Shown: piece after piece, positions 1 through 9,640 of the stretch
Numbering within the stretch: position 1 is the stretch's first letter
Layout: every line of letters begins with the position of its first letter
Assembly (NCBI GenBank): GCA_036924285.1
Contig: JAYKYS010000011.1
Location: 434,001-498,000, forward strand
Length of the DNA stretch: 64,000 bases
From: Asterella californica
Lineage: Eukaryota > Streptophyta > Marchantiopsida > Marchantiales > Aytoniaceae
Direction of reading: 5' to 3'
Translations under genes and position numbers: made by a program
The notes under the pieces: model-generated
Databases searched by the model: none
Seen by the model: the letters and a program-made list of their open reading frames with translations, nothing else
Told to the model about the DNA's origin: nothing

Positions 1-549
1 AACTCCGTCTTTATTGACTCAAATCGATCGAAATTTTCACTGGAAGTGCTTGGCATGACGAGACCTCTCTCCCTGTGCTCTCAGATTTCGAAGATCCCCC
101 ACCAAATGCTCGAACTCCACTCTAGAGCTCTGTTTCTAAATTTAGAGTTTAACAAAAGACAAAAACGGACCAATGGGAGTTCATAGCTCCACTTGGTTGT
201 CCTTTAGTACCCTAAACCACGTGGCAACTTAGTTTTACTCATAGGCTACCACGTCAAGCCCCCTAGAGTGCCAGCGTAAAACTTAAATTACTTAAAACGA
301 CACGTAGCCCCGAAAAATAACTTAAATCAGCTAAAAAGCGTGCATGGGCGACACGCAAATACAACCCATGAGCTTAAGCCCTAACAACATGGTAATCAAC
401 CTACTAAGACTCAAAATAGTGTTAACACCGTATGCAAAGGTGTCAAACATATACATAAACGACTAGAAGTAATATAAGCTAACTTCTAGAACTACTAAAC
501 TCAAGCGTCGGAGTAGAAATATAACATGTAGCCGCCAAGTGGCGCGACA
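1..549 (-). repeat. Partial LTR (TGTCG...CGACA family) cut by the window edge
   Basis: The sequence matches, in the same orientation, the LTRs at 19873-21228, 38004-39395 and 39397-40769. It is closest to the plus-strand solo LTR at 61091-62371. It ends in GCGACA at 549. On the minus strand a polyadenylation signal AATAAA lies at 10-15. It interrupts the integrase frame of element A, and the next four bases (550-553, CCGC) are one side of a putative target duplication. The other end is outside the window, so I cannot say whether it is a solo LTR or the edge of a full element. Confidence 0.85.
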
Positions 550-1828
550 CCGCGCGTACAACTGCTAAGCTTGGGTCCACGGTACCATCAATGTTGGGAA
601 GATGACATGGCGCGCAATTACGCACATGGTCCTTCCACACAACACCATCACGGCCCTCTAACATGAGTACTCCAGAAGATAACACCTCACGCACTCGTAA
701 AATAGTGCGCCCTACGGTCACGTCCAACGTCGTCGGTGCAGTCTGCTGTAGATAGATATAATCGCCAGGATGAAACTTACGAATCGACGGCCGATAACCT
801 CCTCCTCGGATAGTCGCATATCGCAACGTGTCTCTATGCTGGGCAATCGCTAGGTTCTCAAAAGCCATAGACATAACTCTCCGAAATGTCTCTGCTCGTT
901 GAGAACATGCTCTCACCCACATATCCGGGTCATCAAGGTCCAGCACCTCAGCAGAATCACGACGAATGGCCGAAGGTAGATCTGGATCTCGGCCATACAA
1001 TAGAAAATACGGTGAGAAGGAAGCCAAAGACGCTTGTCGGCTGAAACGGTAACCCATAGCCAACCATGATAACTGCACATCCTAGTCTCTCAAGTGACCA
1101 TTCTGCAAGCCATACTTGCGCAATCCTCTCTTCACCGTCTGAACTACCCTCTCCGCCAAACCATCCGCCTCAGGATGATCTCGAGATGTAGTCCGATGAT
1201 CAATCAGCGCCTGATCACACAAGGCCTGAAACTCATCAAGGAACTCTGTACCTTGGTCTGTCAGCACTTCAGCTGGTGCTCCAAAACGACTCAGCACTCG
1301 ATCTAAGAACGCGTACGCTGTCCCTTCACTCGCATTGTCTGGTAATGCCACCAACTCAATCCACTTGGAGAAGTGCTCCACCATCACCAACACATACCGG
1401 TGGTGATGTACGATCAACGATAAGAGTCCCGCAAAATCCAAACTCCAACGGTAACCCAACCCCATAATCGGTAAGGGGTGTAACTGTGGAGTAGGAGCAT
1501 TAAACGAAGCTCGTACTCGATCACAAACCACACATCGTGCGACAAACTGTTGCACATCGATGTGCATATCACGCCACCAATACTGTCCTTGGAGTAAGCT
1601 ATGTGTACGCTTCACTCCAAAATGTCCCAACTCCTCATGGGCATGTCGTACTAACTGTGCCCTCTGGGATGGATGTGACACTATCCGTACCCTCCCATCA
1701 CCCCACACTCGAAGTACATGTCGTCCTTCTCGTCGAAATCTCTTCGCTCGTTGAAGAACACGATCTCGCTCCTTGGCACTTACTGTGTCTACTACCACAC
1801 CAGTACGTAGATACTCCATCACGGTCAC
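550..1828 (-). pseudogene. Integrase of element A (one in-frame stop, 3' end cut)
   Basis: The frame shows an HHCC zinc-binding head (His-rich segment, then CVVC), a DDE core (Asp in SLDFAG, Asp in LTDQG, Glu in GLAER) and a C-terminal barrel with GDYIYL and APCHLPNIDGTVDP. A TAG at 1079-1081 breaks it just after the core, and the same frame continues on both sides (RD-stop-DVQL), so this looks like a point mutation. RNase H, which should sit between RT and integrase, is missing. The coding frame runs into the LTR at 549 without its own stop, so the C-terminus is lost. As an active enzyme it would insert the cDNA into the host genome. Confidence 0.85.
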
Positions 1829-1832
1829 ATCA

Positions 1833-2921
1833 TCATGGATATCCCGATGTCAACCTATCCTTGAGCTCTATGAAAGCTCGCTCCTGCTCATCTTCCCACT
1901 GCCACTCCTGGTCCACCTTCATCAGCTTGGTCAACGGCTTCGCAATTGCACTAAACCCTTTCACGTATCGACGATAGAAGTTCATCAAACCAACAAATGC
2001 TCGAACTCGACTCACATCTGTGGGGCGCGGAATACGTGCAATAGTCTCAACCTTCGTCTGTTGAACACCCAATCCACCTGGATAGATGGTGTGGCCCAGA
2101 TACTCTACCAACTCCTGGAAGAACTTACACTTCCCAGGGTGTAACTTCAACCCATGAGCTCTCAACCGCTCAAACACATCCCGTAAGTGTCTCTCGTGCT
2201 CCTCCACTGTAGCACTATAGACTAAGATGTCGTCAATATAACATCTGACAAAATCCAATCATGCTAAGATTCTGTCCATCACCCTTTGGAACTCAGCAGG
2301 GGCATTCTTCAACCCAAATGGTAAGAACCGCCACTGATACAAACAATCCTTGCCGTGAGAGTCAATTCCCCAGAATGCTGTCTTGGACTTATCTTCTTCT
2401 CTCACTGGCAACTGATGATACCCTGCTCGAAGATCCAAAGTACTGAAGACCTTCACATGCCCCACTGCATCAAAGATCTCCTCAGGTGTCGGCATGACAT
2501 ACTTATCGGACTTCGTCTGCCGATTGATAGGACGGTAGTCCCCACACATCCGTTTATCCGTGTAGTTGCCATACATATCTTTCTTGGCTGGCATAACTGT
2601 GGCAGATGCATACTCTCCATGTGACATCTCCACCAACCCAGCCTCCAACAAGTCTTGAGTCCTACTCTGGATCAAGGCTCTCTCCATATCACTGTACCTG
2701 TAAGGACGTCGAAAGATTGGCGTGTCATTAGCCAAGTCGATCCGTATACCAGGTCCCTTCAAGGTACCCAAATCCTTCATACTGAAGGCAAAGCAATTCC
2801 TGTAGCTCTTCAGGAATCTTTGGACTCTTCGTCTCTCCTCTCCTATTAACTTGGGTCCAATCTCCGGCTCCCAAGTATCCTCTGTCACCATGCTAGAGGT
2901 AGAAGACGAAGTCGTTGACTG
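1833..2921 (-). pseudogene. Reverse transcriptase of element A (in-frame TGA, RNase H lost)
   Basis: This frame carries the gypsy RT: the fingers with CGDYRPIN, motif A with STLDLRAGYHQ, LPFGLKNAPAEFQR, and the YIDD active site. It starts directly after a TAG (2922-2924) that closes the methyltransferase frame, in the same frame. A TGA near 2256-2258 lies between the FQRVMDRILA and LDFVRCYIDD segments, where Gly (GGA) would fit, so it is probably a single substitution. The connection domain ends around 1860 and joins directly to the linker before integrase. Element B keeps about 600 bp of RNase H at this point, so A has an internal deletion. Confidence 0.85.
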
Positions 2922-5396
2922 CTATCTTGCAGCCTCTGGAGCAGTTTCCTTCTGCTCACCACCAACAACCTCCACCGCTACTGTGCGTAAAACTTCTGCA
3001 GTTCTAGCTGCAAGCTCCACACTCTCTCCTACGACATCCCATGATGTCCAAGGATGACGAACTCCACGTGCCTCGCCCCCAGCCTTTGTCTCCACCGACC
3101 CGATAGGCAAAGAGCTCAAGAGTGCTCGAGTAGTAACACCCGTCGATCGCATCCGACGCTGCTCAGCCAATCCAAGGCTAACAATCCATGTCAAGCAATT
3201 CAAGTCCATTGCTTGACCCAATACTTGACGACGTGAAGCCTCCGACACTGAAGCTACTGCCGTCGTATCCGTAGCGAAACCCATCGCTCGCTCTCTCTCA
3301 TGGGCATTGGGCTCCACCAACTGCCGTAATTGAGCATCCCACACAAGCCCAGGTCCTCCATCTCTATAAGCATGTGACGATGGAAAGCTTACCAAAGTGG
3401 GTAACGCTACCATGGACCGTCCCACTAGGTTCACCACTGCCATGGGTGACCTATCGACGACTCTCACTACTTGAGATCGTCGTCCTGCATCCAAGATGCT
3501 ATCAACCGTGAGATGCGCTGGTCGTCTCACTCCATCGTGTGCGCGCTTAAGCACCTCTCTCGGTAACAAGTTCGTCCACCACAACCGTGGACGATGTGCA
3601 CGAGATCCTACTCTCGCTGCATCCAACAACACTGCTGGTCCAACCCAAGACCGCACTTGGTGCACACTCGTCATCATCTGTGTACGAGCATCACCCAACA
3701 AAGGAACGTTCTCCAAGATGTACGCTGGAGAATCCACCTGATGCATCTGGAGATGTTGTAAGATCCGTAACATCTCCCAGAACATCTTAGATCGCGGGTC
3801 ATGTAAACCCTGACCTCTCCCTGCACGCGTGTGACCTTGACATGGCCATCCGGCTATCACCAAGTGAATGGTGCCCACAAACGTAAGATCTTGCGTCCCC
3901 AGCAGTGAAATATTCGACGGTAATGCTTGCTGGTATCCTCTAACAGCTGATATGGGCAGCAACTCAGGATATCTCTGCACCAAACGTGTCACATGTCGCA
4001 ATGAGATGCGCCTCGCAATCTCATCTCTCTCCACATACAAGTATCGATGTACTTGTATACCTGCTTGCAATACTGCAGCCAAACTTGTGCTGATCCCTCC
4101 AAATAGCTCCAGCACACACACACCCTCCTCTGGATACTGCCATACAATGGGAGTCGTATCCAATCGTGATAAGGTCACAAGGCCAGTAGCAGGAACAACC
4201 ATTTGTTCCTCTACTGGTGGTACAAAGGCTTCACTCCAAGCCTGCTGCACCAACTGATCAGCATACTGCTGCAACTTTCCACTCGAACTCCAGAGCGGAA
4301 CATCCAAGACAGATGGTACTAACGTAGACATGCTAGGCATGTCCTCCACCTCCTCAAAGACCGGAGCATCCTCCGCATGAGCATTGCCCTTCAACAACTC
4401 GTCCGGCCAAGTAATGACCGAACTGAACCCTGCAACGGATGCCATCGTCCCTGGTGTAGGCTCCGTCGTCTCAACTCTAGCACTGAACCGCACTGGTAAG
4501 CGGCTCACTCGTCTTTCACCGGACTGCCAACCTGATCTGTAAGATGCTGTCTCCGCCCAATAGTCGATCACGAACCCCATAGGGTACAACAAAGCACCTC
4601 CAACCAATACATCATAAGACTCTGCGGTTGTAACGATGGTCTTGGCCCTCACCATAGAGCCATCCGTGGGATGATCTGGCCGAACTCTCACCGTCAACAT
4701 CTCACGTGTCATATGTAGAGCCGTACCTCCTGATCCCCCTAGAGATGTCTGCAACTGGAATGGACATCTCTCCACCTCGGACTTTTTTAGGCCCAAACCA
4801 ATACATGCCGCCTTTCCCAACATCAACGGTTGGGCTCCAGAGTCTAACAAGACCTTCTGGGGTCGATACACTTTCCCTGAAGGTGCCACCAAACAGAAAA
4901 TACCACTTCTGTTGTCCAACAACACCACACATGGTGCCAAACCAGCACGGTCAATCGCCGGCCTAGCTGGTAACTCATCTAACCTAGCAGCCGCCGCTTG
5001 CCAAGTACCATTGGTAGCTGTCCTGATCCTCGACTCCATGGACACGTCTACCGCCTCTCGCTGAACTACTTCAGCACTAGAGGTAACTACATCCTCGCTC
5101 TCACTGAACGTGGCCGCCAACTGGAACACTGGAGCCAAGTTGACTCCCAATGCCCTCATATCCGTGGCTGAGAATAGTGAGGCTCGCAAAACTGCTGTAG
5201 CCGCCCCCAACATCGAGTTCGACGTCGCATCCACAGACGTCGAAGGTGGACTCACATCACATCCACTCCTGGATGTCGATGCCTCCAACTCTACTGCACC
5301 ATCGGTAGGTCGTTTAGGAACCATAGATGTGGTCCTCAATACCTCTGATAACGTGAACGACTGGGGAAGCCTGACCTGTCTACCAGCCTCCCCGCG
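2922..5396 (-). CDS. Aspartic protease fused to C5-cytosine DNA methyltransferase (element A)
   Basis: Open frame from the codon after the gag stop to TAG at 2922. Residues are numbered from a TTG at 5339 (805 residues). The retropepsin has D166-S-G and the distal VLVGG (244-248). The methyltransferase fills about 405-725 with motifs in canonical, not rearranged, order: I (ELFGG, 411-415, cofactor site), II (VERDE), IV (GWPCQG with catalytic Cys500, codon at 3840-3842), VI (ENV, 543-545), VIII (HRPRLWW), IX (RERAMGF) and X (about 703-724, with GQAMD where GN is usual). Predicted activity is transfer of a methyl group from S-adenosylmethionine to cytosine C5. It lies between gag and RT in the same frame, so it belongs to the element and is not a host gene. 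No lesion is seen. The family affinity (DNMT3-like or other) was not resolved. Confidence 0.9.
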   Translation of the reverse strand, partial: RGEAGRQVRLPQSFTLSEVLRTTSMVPKRPTDGAVELEASTSRSGCDVSPPSTSVDATSNSMLGAATAVLRASLFSATDMRALGVNLAPVFQLAATFSESEDVVTSSAEVVQREAVDVSMESRIRTATNGTWQAAAARLDELPARPAIDRAGLAPCVVLLDNRSGIFCLVAPSGKVYRPQKVLLDSGAQPLMLGKAACIGLGLKKSEVERCPFQLQTSLGGSGGTALHMTREMLTVRVRPDHPTDGSMVRAKTIVTTAESYDVLVGGALLYPMGFVIDYWAETASYRSGWQSGERRVSRLPVRFSARVETTEPTPGTMASVAGFSSVITWPDELLKGNAHAEDAPVFEEVEDMPSMSTLVPSVLDVPLWSSSGKLQQYADQLVQQAWSEAFVPPVEEQMVVPATGLVTLSRLDTTPIVWQYPEEGVCVLELFGGISTSLAAVLQAGIQVHRYLYVERDEIARRISLRHVTRLVQRYPELLPISAVRGYQQALPSNISLLGTQDLTFVGTIHLVIAGWPCQGHTRAGRGQGLHDPRSKMFWEMLRILQHLQMHQVDSPAYILENVPLLGDARTQMMTSVHQVRSWVGPAVLLDAARVGSRAHRPRLWWTNLLPREVLKRAHDGVRRPAHLTVDSILDAGRRSQVVRVVDRSPMAVVNLVGRSMVALPTLVSFPSSHAYRDGGPGLVWDAQLRQLVEPNAHERERAMGFATDTTAVASVSEASRRQVLGQAMDLNCLTWIVSLGLAEQRRMRSTGVTTRALLSSLPIGSVETKAGGEARGVRHPWTSWDVVGESVELAARTAEVLRTVAVEVVGGEQKETAPEAAR

Positions 5397-6969
5397 TTAT
5401 GGATCCAACTCCACTGACGCTCCTCGTGGCTCAGAGGCACGTACTGCACCTCGAGTCACTGCCGCAGATGCCTCAATCTGCGCCACACCAGCCATGAAGT
5501 CGAAGTCACCTCCTTCTCCTCCATAAGACGTGGAAGCCTCTGTTCCACCTGATCTCCGCTGGGCCATAGCCATACTAGCTATCCTCTGCTCCAACTGCTC
5601 AATCCGAGCAGCCATACCTGCTTCTGACGTGGTAGCAGACGGTGGACCGATCGGTCCTCTCCCAGGTGCTGAACCTCTACCTCCAGCTCGACCACCGCAG
5701 CATCCCTGAGCTCCTCTGCCTCGTCCACGGTCAGTCTTCCCTTGTCGCAACTCGGGATGGAGATCAAAACAACGGTCACTACTGTGATCAGGTCGTCCGC
5801 AATGCTCACATTGTCTAGGTACTGCTGGAGACGTCCCTGATGTCCCTGATGTCCCTGACGTCTCATAACCTCTCCTCTGTGGACAGTCCCTCTGCTGATG
5901 AGGACCATCACACGTCCAACAAGGATCCGCTTGCTGCTGACTAGAGAAGGACGGCATGGGCTTCTGCCCACCAGATCCTCCAGCACCTCCCTGAGATCGT
6001 GACTGCTCCGCACGATCCTTACCACCACCACCACCACGCTGTTGCGTAGCTTGTGATCCTCGAGAAGAGGTGGTCGCTCCATGTGGTGTCTCCTTGCTGA
6101 ACCCAGCAACCACCACCCTCTCCTCCACCATGTTGAGCTCAATCCGCTCAGCCAGACTAAAGACAACCGCCAACGTCGGAGCGGTATCTCTAAGGAGAGT
6201 AGCATCTCTAACTCTCCTACGCAGCTCCCGGTCTAGTATCCCATACCAGAATTGGACTGCCTGTACTTTCGTCACCCCTTGGGTAACGCTGATCAATCGC
6301 CTCATGCGAGTAAATGCTTCGCGTAGGCTCTCTCCAGTCTTCCGCTGGAACTCCTGCAGACTCCTCAACTTGTCGGTCCGCACACCCTGATAGTTCTTCC
6401 TCAAACATTGGAAGAACTGAACCACAGGGTTAAACCCTGATGGTATCCCACTCACACTACCACCTGCTCCACTACCTGTAGACGCACCGCTGGTAGTAGG
6501 TACTCCGTCACCTGCGGCTGTACCACTGCTACTGGCACCCGAACTCGCAGGTGCTACGCCTCCCGAAACTGCGCCAGTAGTGATAGAAACGTAGTTGGGA
6601 GACCAATGTTGTCTCCACAACTCGATCTCAACACTGTAATCTCGCCTGAACTCATGATAATCGTCCATCGGCGGTCCCTCCAAGTGCTGGAACAAAACCC
6701 TTCCATGTCATGAAGGGTGTAAACAGCTGTGGGTTCCGCATCTGCTGCAGATCGCACCAACTGTCGAACTCCTGGATGAAGTCATCCAGCTCAATGGTAC
6801 CAACTGTACCCGAGTAACGTCGAGGCCCCTTCGTGACCCCATAGATCTCGTCCATGTCCCACAACAACGATATGGCGACACTAGACTCACCACCAGAAAA
6901 CGCGATGTCTGCGTCTGACTCGTCCTCTGGAACAACCGACGGCAATGGTGTAGATAGTCGGTACCTCAC
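5397..6969 (-). pseudogene. Gag of element A (one frameshift)
   Basis: The capsid part has the retrotransposon gag fold signature (FFQCLRKNYQG through LREAFTRMRRLI). Two zinc knuckles follow: CWTCDGPHQQRDC (CX2CX3HX4C, one residue short) and CEHCGRPDHSSDRC (canonical CX2CX4HX4C). The N-terminal piece (6969-6680) is in another frame from the rest, because A has GGGTTTTG where element B has GGGTTTG, so A carries a 1-nt insertion. The frame opens without an obvious ATG: 6969 is GTG, and the first ATG in this piece lies near 6855. It ends in TAA at 5397-5399, where element B has AAA. Gag would coat the RNA and form the virus-like particle. Confidence 0.85.
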
Positions 6970-7489
6970 CCCACTCCGTGTATACCCACTGTCCGAGAAG
7001 TCCCCACCAGAACCTCCCGAGAACTCCGTGATGAGAGAATCCCGCTAACACACTCCCCAACTGGAATGTCGCAATCTTTGTCACCACCGTAACCACCACT
7101 TGCCTAACCCCGCTCCTACTGAGCTGACCTATCCTCTACTAAGACGGTCAAGGTAAGGGCAACCTGTACTTGCCATCACCACAGGCAGCCTCTCACAGTC
7201 TGTTGGTCGTCACTCCAACCGCACCGTGAGAGAGACAAAGGTAGTTTGACTGGTCCGCAACTCCAGCCTCACTACCGACAGCACACTGGAGTGAACTCAC
7301 TCCGGAAATCAAGCGCCAACACAAGCAAACGCGGCGTACAAACAGGAAGCAGAGTATGGAGAGGTTCCAACCACAAGAAGTTCAAACGATAATCCTCCAC
7401 ACTCAAACATTCACATAAAGGGAAACCCAGCCCCACACGGACTGACGACTCCTTGTCGATGACCACATGCACAATATATGGTCACCAAC
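6970..7489 (-). other. Untranslated leader of element A between 5' LTR and gag
   Basis: Homologous to 22716-23235 in element B, and more distantly to about 49560-49740. No long frame is open. The primer binding site should abut the LTR at 7489. On the coding strand the sequence after the LTR reads GTTGGTGACC, which contains a TGG, but I cannot match it to a known tRNA. Confidence 0.6.
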
Positions 7490-7761
7490 TGTCGTAACTG
7501 ACACTGGAGGTCACTAACTAGATGTCCACACCTCTAGTAGCTCCAAAAACATCCACGTGGTAGCTCTACTAGCTCACCCAAGACACTGCCACCAATTGCC
7601 TCCATACGTGCCTCCACGGTGTAGGCAAACACTACCACAACTATAGCTTCCCCTAATACTGTCGGGTCGCCCTACCACTCCTCTAGGGACGTGCAAGAAG
7701 GTCTCCTACTACCTTATACAAGTCCATAAGTACTTGCACGCATCCCTGTAGGACACCAAGA

Positions 7762-7860
7762 GCTATTGGTCTAGTGGTAAAGCCAAAGCTAAGACTACAG
7801 AGTCAGGAGTCCAGGTCCAAGAATAGTGTTGGGATGGGTGACCAGCTGGTTTTACCCTTC
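7762..7860 (+). other. tRNA-like and 5S-rRNA-like stretch inside the A LTR
   Basis: GGTCTAGTGGTAAAGCC resembles a tRNA box A. A box-B-like segment follows (GTCCAGGTCCAAG), then GGGATGGGTGACC...CTGG, which resembles the 3' half of plant 5S rRNA around box C. The same arrangement occurs in element B near 23506-23610. It lies antisense to the retrotransposon. It may be an old SINE-like insertion captured by the family. The box matches are imperfect. Confidence 0.3.
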
Positions 7861-7952
7861 CCACACAACTGAAGCTTGGATACCTCTCTCACGCACGCCA
7901 GCAAGCTGGCTTGCAGCGGGCGTGGGCTCGGGCTCAGGCTAAGCTCCGCTGC

Positions 7953-8030
7953 GCCTCCGCACTCTCGCACTCCGCTCTCACGCCTCCGCACTCTCGCACT
8001 CCGCTCTCACGCCTCCGCACTCACGCACCT
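7953..8030. repeat. 29-bp minisatellite in the A LTR
   Basis: The unit starts GCCTCCGCACTCTCGCACTC. Copies begin at 7953, 7982 and 8011, the last diverging after about half. Element B has only about one and a half units at the same place (near 23690). Confidence 0.85.
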
Positions 8031-8775
8031 CTGCTCCTCGAAGCCTGACGTAACTAGCCTTTTTGTGCTTTCGAGTGACACTGCAGCGAACTTCGACATG
8101 CCATAACTTCTTCAATCCTTGGCCAAACTCCATGAGACTTAGTGCGCTAGAATCATCTCTCCAAGGCGCTTCCAAAGAGCCCACTCCGGCTCGACATTGA
8201 CAAGTATTCCGTCTACCACGCCCAAACGCGCAATCTGGCTCCAACAACACACTTCAAGAACATTCCGCAAAATTTCTGCAGCACTTCCGCATGACAGAAA
8301 TCTCCACTCGACCCCAACAACAGCAAATCGATCTGCGACCAGCAATGTAGCATGCGCCCACACACCTCGATCACAACTCCAACAATCAAGCACGAACGAC
8401 AACGCCCGAAGATACCAGCGGACGATTTCTGATCAGCAGGTTCCTACTGAACTCCATCTCGACCTGCACTCAGTTCTTTGAGTAATCTGAATAGAGAAAT
8501 TACCATCTCCAACACCACAACAAGGATTATTCACAAACGGTCAAGCCAAACCACTCTAAGCACGAAGAGAATCCGGGTTACACTCAACTAGACTATCCAC
8601 CATAGCCTGGAGCTTGAAGGCTCAACTCAAAGAACTAAGGCCTCCAAGCCCTACTTGCGAAGTTTACCCCTAGTGGGCTCTCTCACCAACTCGCCCTAAT
8701 GGCACTAACGGCCTTACCGAGATGCGCCACTTCGCACTCGCTCAACCTAGCCGAGGTGCCCAAACTGACGTGACA

Positions 8776-9640
8776 ACATACACCTCAAGCCCGCACGTAC
8801 AACTGATGAGGTCTGAAACTCACCAACTACTCACAACGATGATCACATCGTCATGGATATCTCGTTGGTCTGGAACACCATCTCCATCCTCAAGATATGG
8901 AGACTCATCATCTACTCTCTGACCAGAAAAAGATACGACTTGACCCTCCATACTAGAGTTCATGACCAACACACAAAGAAAGATAGATGCATGCCACCCT
9001 GACACTATCTCTTCATCAATCTCGTCATGTCATCGAGCCCCAGTCTGATCCTGCTGACTCATACATGGGTTGCGAACTCAACCCACTGGCATCTAGGTTT
9101 GCAACTCCAGGTCTATGCACTACATGGAAGTCATACTCCTGTAAGATAAGAGTCCATCATGCAAGCTTCTCTGTAAGCTTGTAGGACTTCATCAACCACT
9201 TGAGCAGCTGGTGATCAGTGAGGAGAGTAAAGGAGTTTTCAAACAAATAACACCGAAATTGTGCAACAGTCCATACAACCGTCAAACACACTCTCTCATA
9301 CGACTTATATCTCACCTCCGTTGAATTGTTGGAGCGACTGACATACGCCATCACGAACTTATTTTTCTCATCATCATGCTGAGTCAGCACTACTCCAAGT
9401 CCCAACATACTCCAATCAGTGTGCAGTTGGAAAGGACGCCCCCTAACGGATCTCCTCAAGATGAGAGATGATGTCAACTATCTTTTTGAGCTCTACAAAA
9501 GCTTGCTCCTGCTCATCTCCCCACTGCCACTCTTGGTCCACCTTCATCAGCTCGGTCGATGGCTTCACAATTGCACTAAACTCTTTCATGTATCGACGAT
9601 CGAAGTTCACCAAACCGTTGACCACTCCCAGCTCGCGTGT
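8776..9640 (-). pseudogene. RT connection, RNase H and integrase scrap of element B
   Basis: 9450-9625 matches the end of RT in A. 9157-9477 is a recognisable RNase H with Asp in HTDWS, Glu in YERV and Asp in LLTDHQ. 8840-8870 matches the RNase H-integrase linker of A. It then jumps to the last codons matching the integrase end of A (shared CAGTTGTACG at about 8790-8800) and stops at the LTR of A at 8775. The catalytic core of integrase is gone. Confidence 0.7.

Larger units (their letters stand above)
550..8775 (-). mobile_element. Element A: Ty3/gypsy retrotransposon carrying a C5 DNA methyltransferase
   Basis: Minus-strand order is 5' LTR (7490-8775), leader, gag, protease plus DNA methyltransferase, reverse transcriptase, integrase. 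RT before integrase is the Ty3/gypsy order. All domains except the integrase core lie in one frame apart from scattered lesions, so the ancestor probably made one long polyprotein. Lesions seen: a 1-nt insertion in gag, in-frame stops at the gag/protease and methyltransferase/RT joints, a TGA in RT, loss of RNase H (present in element B), and a TAG in integrase. The 3' end is replaced by the LTR at 1-549. The element cannot be autonomous now, but the damage is light and the protease-methyltransferase part is unbroken. Confidence 0.85.
7490..8775 (-). repeat. 5' LTR of element A
   Basis: Bounds come from comparison with element B: the homology runs from TGTCG at 7490 (23236 in B) to GTGACA at 8775 (35794 in B), and the flanks then differ. 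The LTR is 1286 bp, and on the coding strand it begins TGTCA and ends CGACA. The following four bases (8776-8779) are ACAT. The plus strand of this LTR contains a tRNA/5S-like stretch and a 29-bp minisatellite, listed separately. Confidence 0.75.

Noticed and set aside
4700..4966. Overlapping frames opposite and beside the methyltransferase frame
   Set aside because: They are shadows of the protease region in other frames, without independent support.
2922..5396. A host DNA methyltransferase gene
   Set aside because: It is fused to a retropepsin, lies between gag and RT in the same frame, has no introns and recurs in element B.
6640..6700. A frameshift heptamer GGGTTTT in gag of A
   Set aside because: B has GGGTTTG here and no frame change, so it is a simple 1-nt insertion in A.
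7820..7860. A 5S rRNA gene
   Set aside because: Only about 20 nt around GGGATGGGTGACC fit. The rest of the 5S sequence is absent.
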